From B13-G4 sp030606805 (GTDB lineage Bacteria; Desulfobacterota; Desulfobacteria; Desulfobacterales; ETH-SRB1): DNA of 23,239 bases. Location: positions 1 to 23,239 of the forward strand of contig JAUWFS010000029.1 in the NCBI GenBank assembly GCA_030606805.1. Direction: 5' to 3'. Below, in pieces: positions 21,307 through 23,239 of this stretch (position 1 is the first letter of the stretch; every line of letters begins with the position of its first letter). The notes beneath the pieces were generated by a model. It was not told the DNA's origin, ran no database searches, and worked only from the letters and a program-made list of their open reading frames with translations. A program made the translations under genes and the position numbers.

Positions 21307-22806
21307 TGCTATGCTCAGAACGGCATTTCGATCCTCATCGCTGAGTTTATCTCCGGATTGAATGCGCATGCAAAGATCAGGCAGTTGTGTGGTAACGGCC
21401 TTACGTATAAGCTGCTCGGCTCCTGCTATCTGATCAAGCGATATCTGATCAAAAATGCCGCCGGTTACAGCCACAAGAACAGCGGCCTGCTCTGGAACAG
21501 GCATGGGTTCATATTGAGACTGTTTAAGAACTTCCCTGACCCGGCGCCCGCGATCCAGAGTCTTGCGCGTCTCCTCATCCAGACGCGTTCCAAAACGTGA
21601 AAATGTCTCCAGTTCCTCGAACTGCGAATAGGAAAGGCGCAAGTCACCGGCAACGGCTCGATATGCGGCAAGCTGTGTTTTTCCGCCAACCCTGGATACT
21701 GATTTCCCAACATCCACAGCCGGGAGAATACCTTTTTGAAAGAGGTCAGGGGAAAGATATATCTGGCCGTCAGTGATCGAGATGATGTTTGTTGGAATAT
21801 ATGCGGATATGTTTTGAGCCTCTGTCTCCACGATGGGCAGGGCAGTCAAAGAGCCGCCCCCGAGTTCTTCCCGGAGATGGGTTGCGCGTTCAAGGAGTCT
21901 GGAATGGATATAGAATATGTCGCCCGGAAAGGCCTCTCTGCCGGGAGGACGGCGCAGCAAAAGCGAAACCTCCCGATATGCCCGGGCATGACGTGTCAGA
22001 TCGTCGTATATGATCAACACGTCCCTTCCCTGTTCCATAAAATATTCTGCCATGCTAGTTGCTGCATAGGGCGCGATGAACTGCAACCCGGGAGGACTTT
22101 CACCTTCAGCTACCACAACAATAGAGTAACTCATGGCGCCGTGCTTGCGGAGATCGTTAATAAGTTTTGCTACAGATGAGCTTCTCCGGCCAATGGCACA
22201 ATAGATACAGATAACATCTTTATCCTTCTGGTTGATCATCGTATCCAGCGCAATCGCTGTCTTGCCTGTTTGCCTGTCACCAAGAATGAGTTCCCGCTGG
22301 CCGCGACCGACCGGAATTAATGCGTCCACCACCTTGAGTCCGGTTTGAAGCGGAACTGTCACAGGAGAACGGTCCATAATCTCAGGAGCCTGCCGTTCAA
22401 CAGGACGTCGCCCGGAAGTATGGACATGGCCCAGATTATCCAGAGGGCGGCCCATGGGATCCACAAAGCGGCCGATCAGGGCATCACCTACCGGCACATC
22501 CAGAACCCGCCCGGTGCTTCTTACCTCGGAACCAGCCTTCAGTTCATCACTTTCGCCAAAAAGAATAACCCCTATTTCTGAAACATCGATGTTAAAAACC
22601 ATGCCATAGACATCACCTGAAAAGCGGACCAGTTCCTCTGATCTGACTCCAGGCAAACCATCCACCCGTGCAATGCCCTGGCCGATATAGTTCACCGTGC
22701 CCACCTCACGGCTCTTCAGCTCGGGCCTGTGGTCCTCAAGAACGCCGTCAAAAAGCGTGAAGGTGTCATCCAGAAATGATTTCAGTGTTGTGTTATCCTC
22801 TGCCAT
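21262..22806 (-). CDS. atpA: N-ATPase (alternate F1Fo) alpha subunit
   Basis: A 514-residue alpha subunit, complete. The beta-barrel domain (about 30-100) is followed by a nucleotide-binding domain with a P-loop GDRQTGKT (176-183), IYDDLTRHARAYREVSLLLRRPPGREAFPGDIFY and the alpha-specific arginine-bearing segment near KSVSRVGGKTQ. The C-terminus ends EKMKSDNAND. Family resemblance and the adjacent alpha-gamma order fit the alternate N-ATPase, thought to pump Na+ or H+ outward at ATP cost. The Fo genes that should precede it are not in the window. Only a possible atpF tail overlaps its start, and a MITE-like repeat lies just beyond. The composition is GC-richer than the island downstream. Confidence 0.95.
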   Translation of the reverse strand: MAEDNTTLKSFLDDTFTLFDGVLEDHRPELKSREVGTVNYIGQGIARVDGLPGVRSEELVRFSGDVYGMVFNIDVSEIGVILFGESDELKAGSEVRSTGRVLDVPVGDALIGRFVDPMGRPLDNLGHVHTSGRRPVERQAPEIMDRSPVTVPLQTGLKVVDALIPVGRGQRELILGDRQTGKTAIALDTMINQKDKDVICIYCAIGRRSSSVAKLINDLRKHGAMSYSIVVVAEGESPPGLQFIAPYAATSMAEYFMEQGRDVLIIYDDLTRHARAYREVSLLLRRPPGREAFPGDIFYIHSRLLERATHLREELGGGSLTALPIVETEAQNISAYIPTNIISITDGQIYLSPDLFQKGILPAVDVGKSVSRVGGKTQLAAYRAVAGDLRLSYSQFEELETFSRFGTRLDEETRKTLDRGRRVREVLKQSQYEPMPVPEQAAVLVAVTGGIFDQISLDQIAGAEQLIRKAVTTQLPDLCMRIQSGDKLSDEDRNAVLSIAGRAVEKMKSDNAND

Positions 22807-22849
22807 CCTCTTTCTCAGCGGCTTTTTTGTAACTTCTCAATAAATAGAG
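22793..22849 (-). pseudogene. atpF: Possible tail of atpF (b subunit)
   Basis: An open frame ending LRSYKKAAEKEDGRG overlaps the atpA start by 14 nt (ATGGCAGAGGATAA), just as atpA and atpG overlapped. In N-ATPase operons the b-subunit gene directly precedes alpha. In this frame a stop lies just upstream and the repeat element begins 6 bases beyond, so the rest of the gene is absent here. The identification rests on position and overlap, not on similarity. Confidence 0.35.
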
Positions 22850-22855
22850 GCTTTA

Positions 22856-23046
22856 GGTGATGAAATTTGAAAATGGATGACTGTCTGAGCGCCTTAGTGA
22901 GTCTTAAGAAAAAACATCGCATCGCCCGTTACGTCATTTACTCATAAGCATAACATATTTGGTTCATTGCTATTTTAAACTTTGGATCTGTTTTTTCTTT
23001 AGAGTCACTTTTGCGTGAGTTTCAGCCTTTTTCAAATTTTATTGCC
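22856..23046. repeat. MITE-like inverted-repeat element, copy 2
   Basis: A 191-bp copy of the 49-215 element in the same orientation. Shared blocks include TGACTGTCTGAGCG, TTAGTGAG...TTAAGAAAAA, TTTTTTCTTTAGAGTCACTT and GCGTGAGTTTCAG. Its ends GGTGATGAAATTTGAAAA and TTTTTCAAATTTTATTGCC are imperfect inverted repeats. It has inserted at, or replaced, the region upstream of atpA. Confidence 0.75.
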
Positions 23047-23132
23047 TAAGGCCGGAATATAGAACCTGTACTTAGGAACGTGGACGAAATAACTTCCCCA
23101 ACTATGCATCACAGCTTCAGGCCACCTTTGCC

Positions 23133-23197
23133 CGATCTCAAATCACAAAAATATCAAAATAGCCTGCTATTCCATCAACTTTTGTGATCTAAGATCG
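23133..23197. repeat. Long imperfect palindrome near the window edge
   Basis: CGATCT-caa-ATCACAAAA (23133-23150) pairs with TTTTGTGAT-cta-AGATCG (23180-23197), 15 of 18 positions. It lies in about 190 bases without a gene, perhaps the edge of another mobile element that continues outside the window. Confidence 0.5.
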
Positions 23198-23239
23198 AAC
23201 AAATCTGACCCAAATCTATGCGCCTACTTGTGGAGGTTA

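Noticed and set aside
21736..22179. 147-codon plus-strand open frame
   Set aside because: Antisense shadow of atpA in a GC-richer gene.
1..23239. CRISPR array, tRNA or rRNA genes, integrase
   Set aside because: No regularly spaced direct repeats, cloverleaf-like sequence, rRNA signature or recombinase motif was seen on either strand.

Overview
The window most resembles an anaerobic deltaproteobacterium (Desulfobacterota, perhaps Desulfobacteraceae-like). It carries an oxygen-independent class III ribonucleotide reductase with its activase, an FmdB-type zinc-ribbon protein, a soluble PAS-GAF hybrid histidine kinase, and the alpha and gamma subunits of the alternate (Na+-translocating-type) N-ATPase. 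Taxonomy is inferred from gene content only.

Layout. 1-357: nested inverted repeats, no gene. 358-3188 (+): hybrid histidine kinase and FmdB protein. 3188-3295: 28-bp perfect inverted repeat, with a third arm at 7396. 3316-4164 (-): unknown protein. 4361-7174 (-): nrdD-nrdG with an operator-like palindrome over the promoter. 7662-8825 (-): GC-richer AAA/DUF4143 ATPase. 9166-10560 (-): small membrane protein plus CDF metal exporter, with a strong terminator at 9084-9142. 10620-10819: another inverted repeat. 10879-22806 (-): the split N-ATPase operon. 22856-23046: a second copy of the repeat found at 49-215.

The central feature is a ~9.5-kb AT-richer defence island lying between atpA (alpha) and atpG (gamma). 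Ancestrally these genes overlapped by 14 nt. A 47-bp direct repeat (45/47 identical) now flanks the island and carries both the atpA stop and the atpG start, so both subunit genes stay full-length. In transcription order the island holds: a 38-codon ORF joining the first five AtpG codons to an HsdM tail; an intact DUF1016/YhcG nuclease; a small ORF; a broken second DUF1016; a second HsdM tail; hsdS with an apparently shortened second target-recognition domain; a complete Gabija pair (gajA OLD-family ATPase/TOPRIM nuclease, gajB UvrD-like helicase); an hsdR head; a RhuM/HsdS-tail chimera; a collapsed HATPase-like gene; a STAS-like DUF4325 gene frameshifted in an A8 tract; an intact PIN nuclease; and an internally deleted, frameshifted hsdR. 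Most junctions are ATGA-type overlaps.

Reading: the island is the fused, eroded remains of two type I restriction-modification loci. Gabija is the only clearly complete multi-gene defence module left, and DUF1016 and PIN remain as single intact nuclease-like genes. The decayed HATPase / STAS-like / PIN trio is the best candidate for an undescribed system. No tRNA, rRNA, CRISPR array or integrase was seen.
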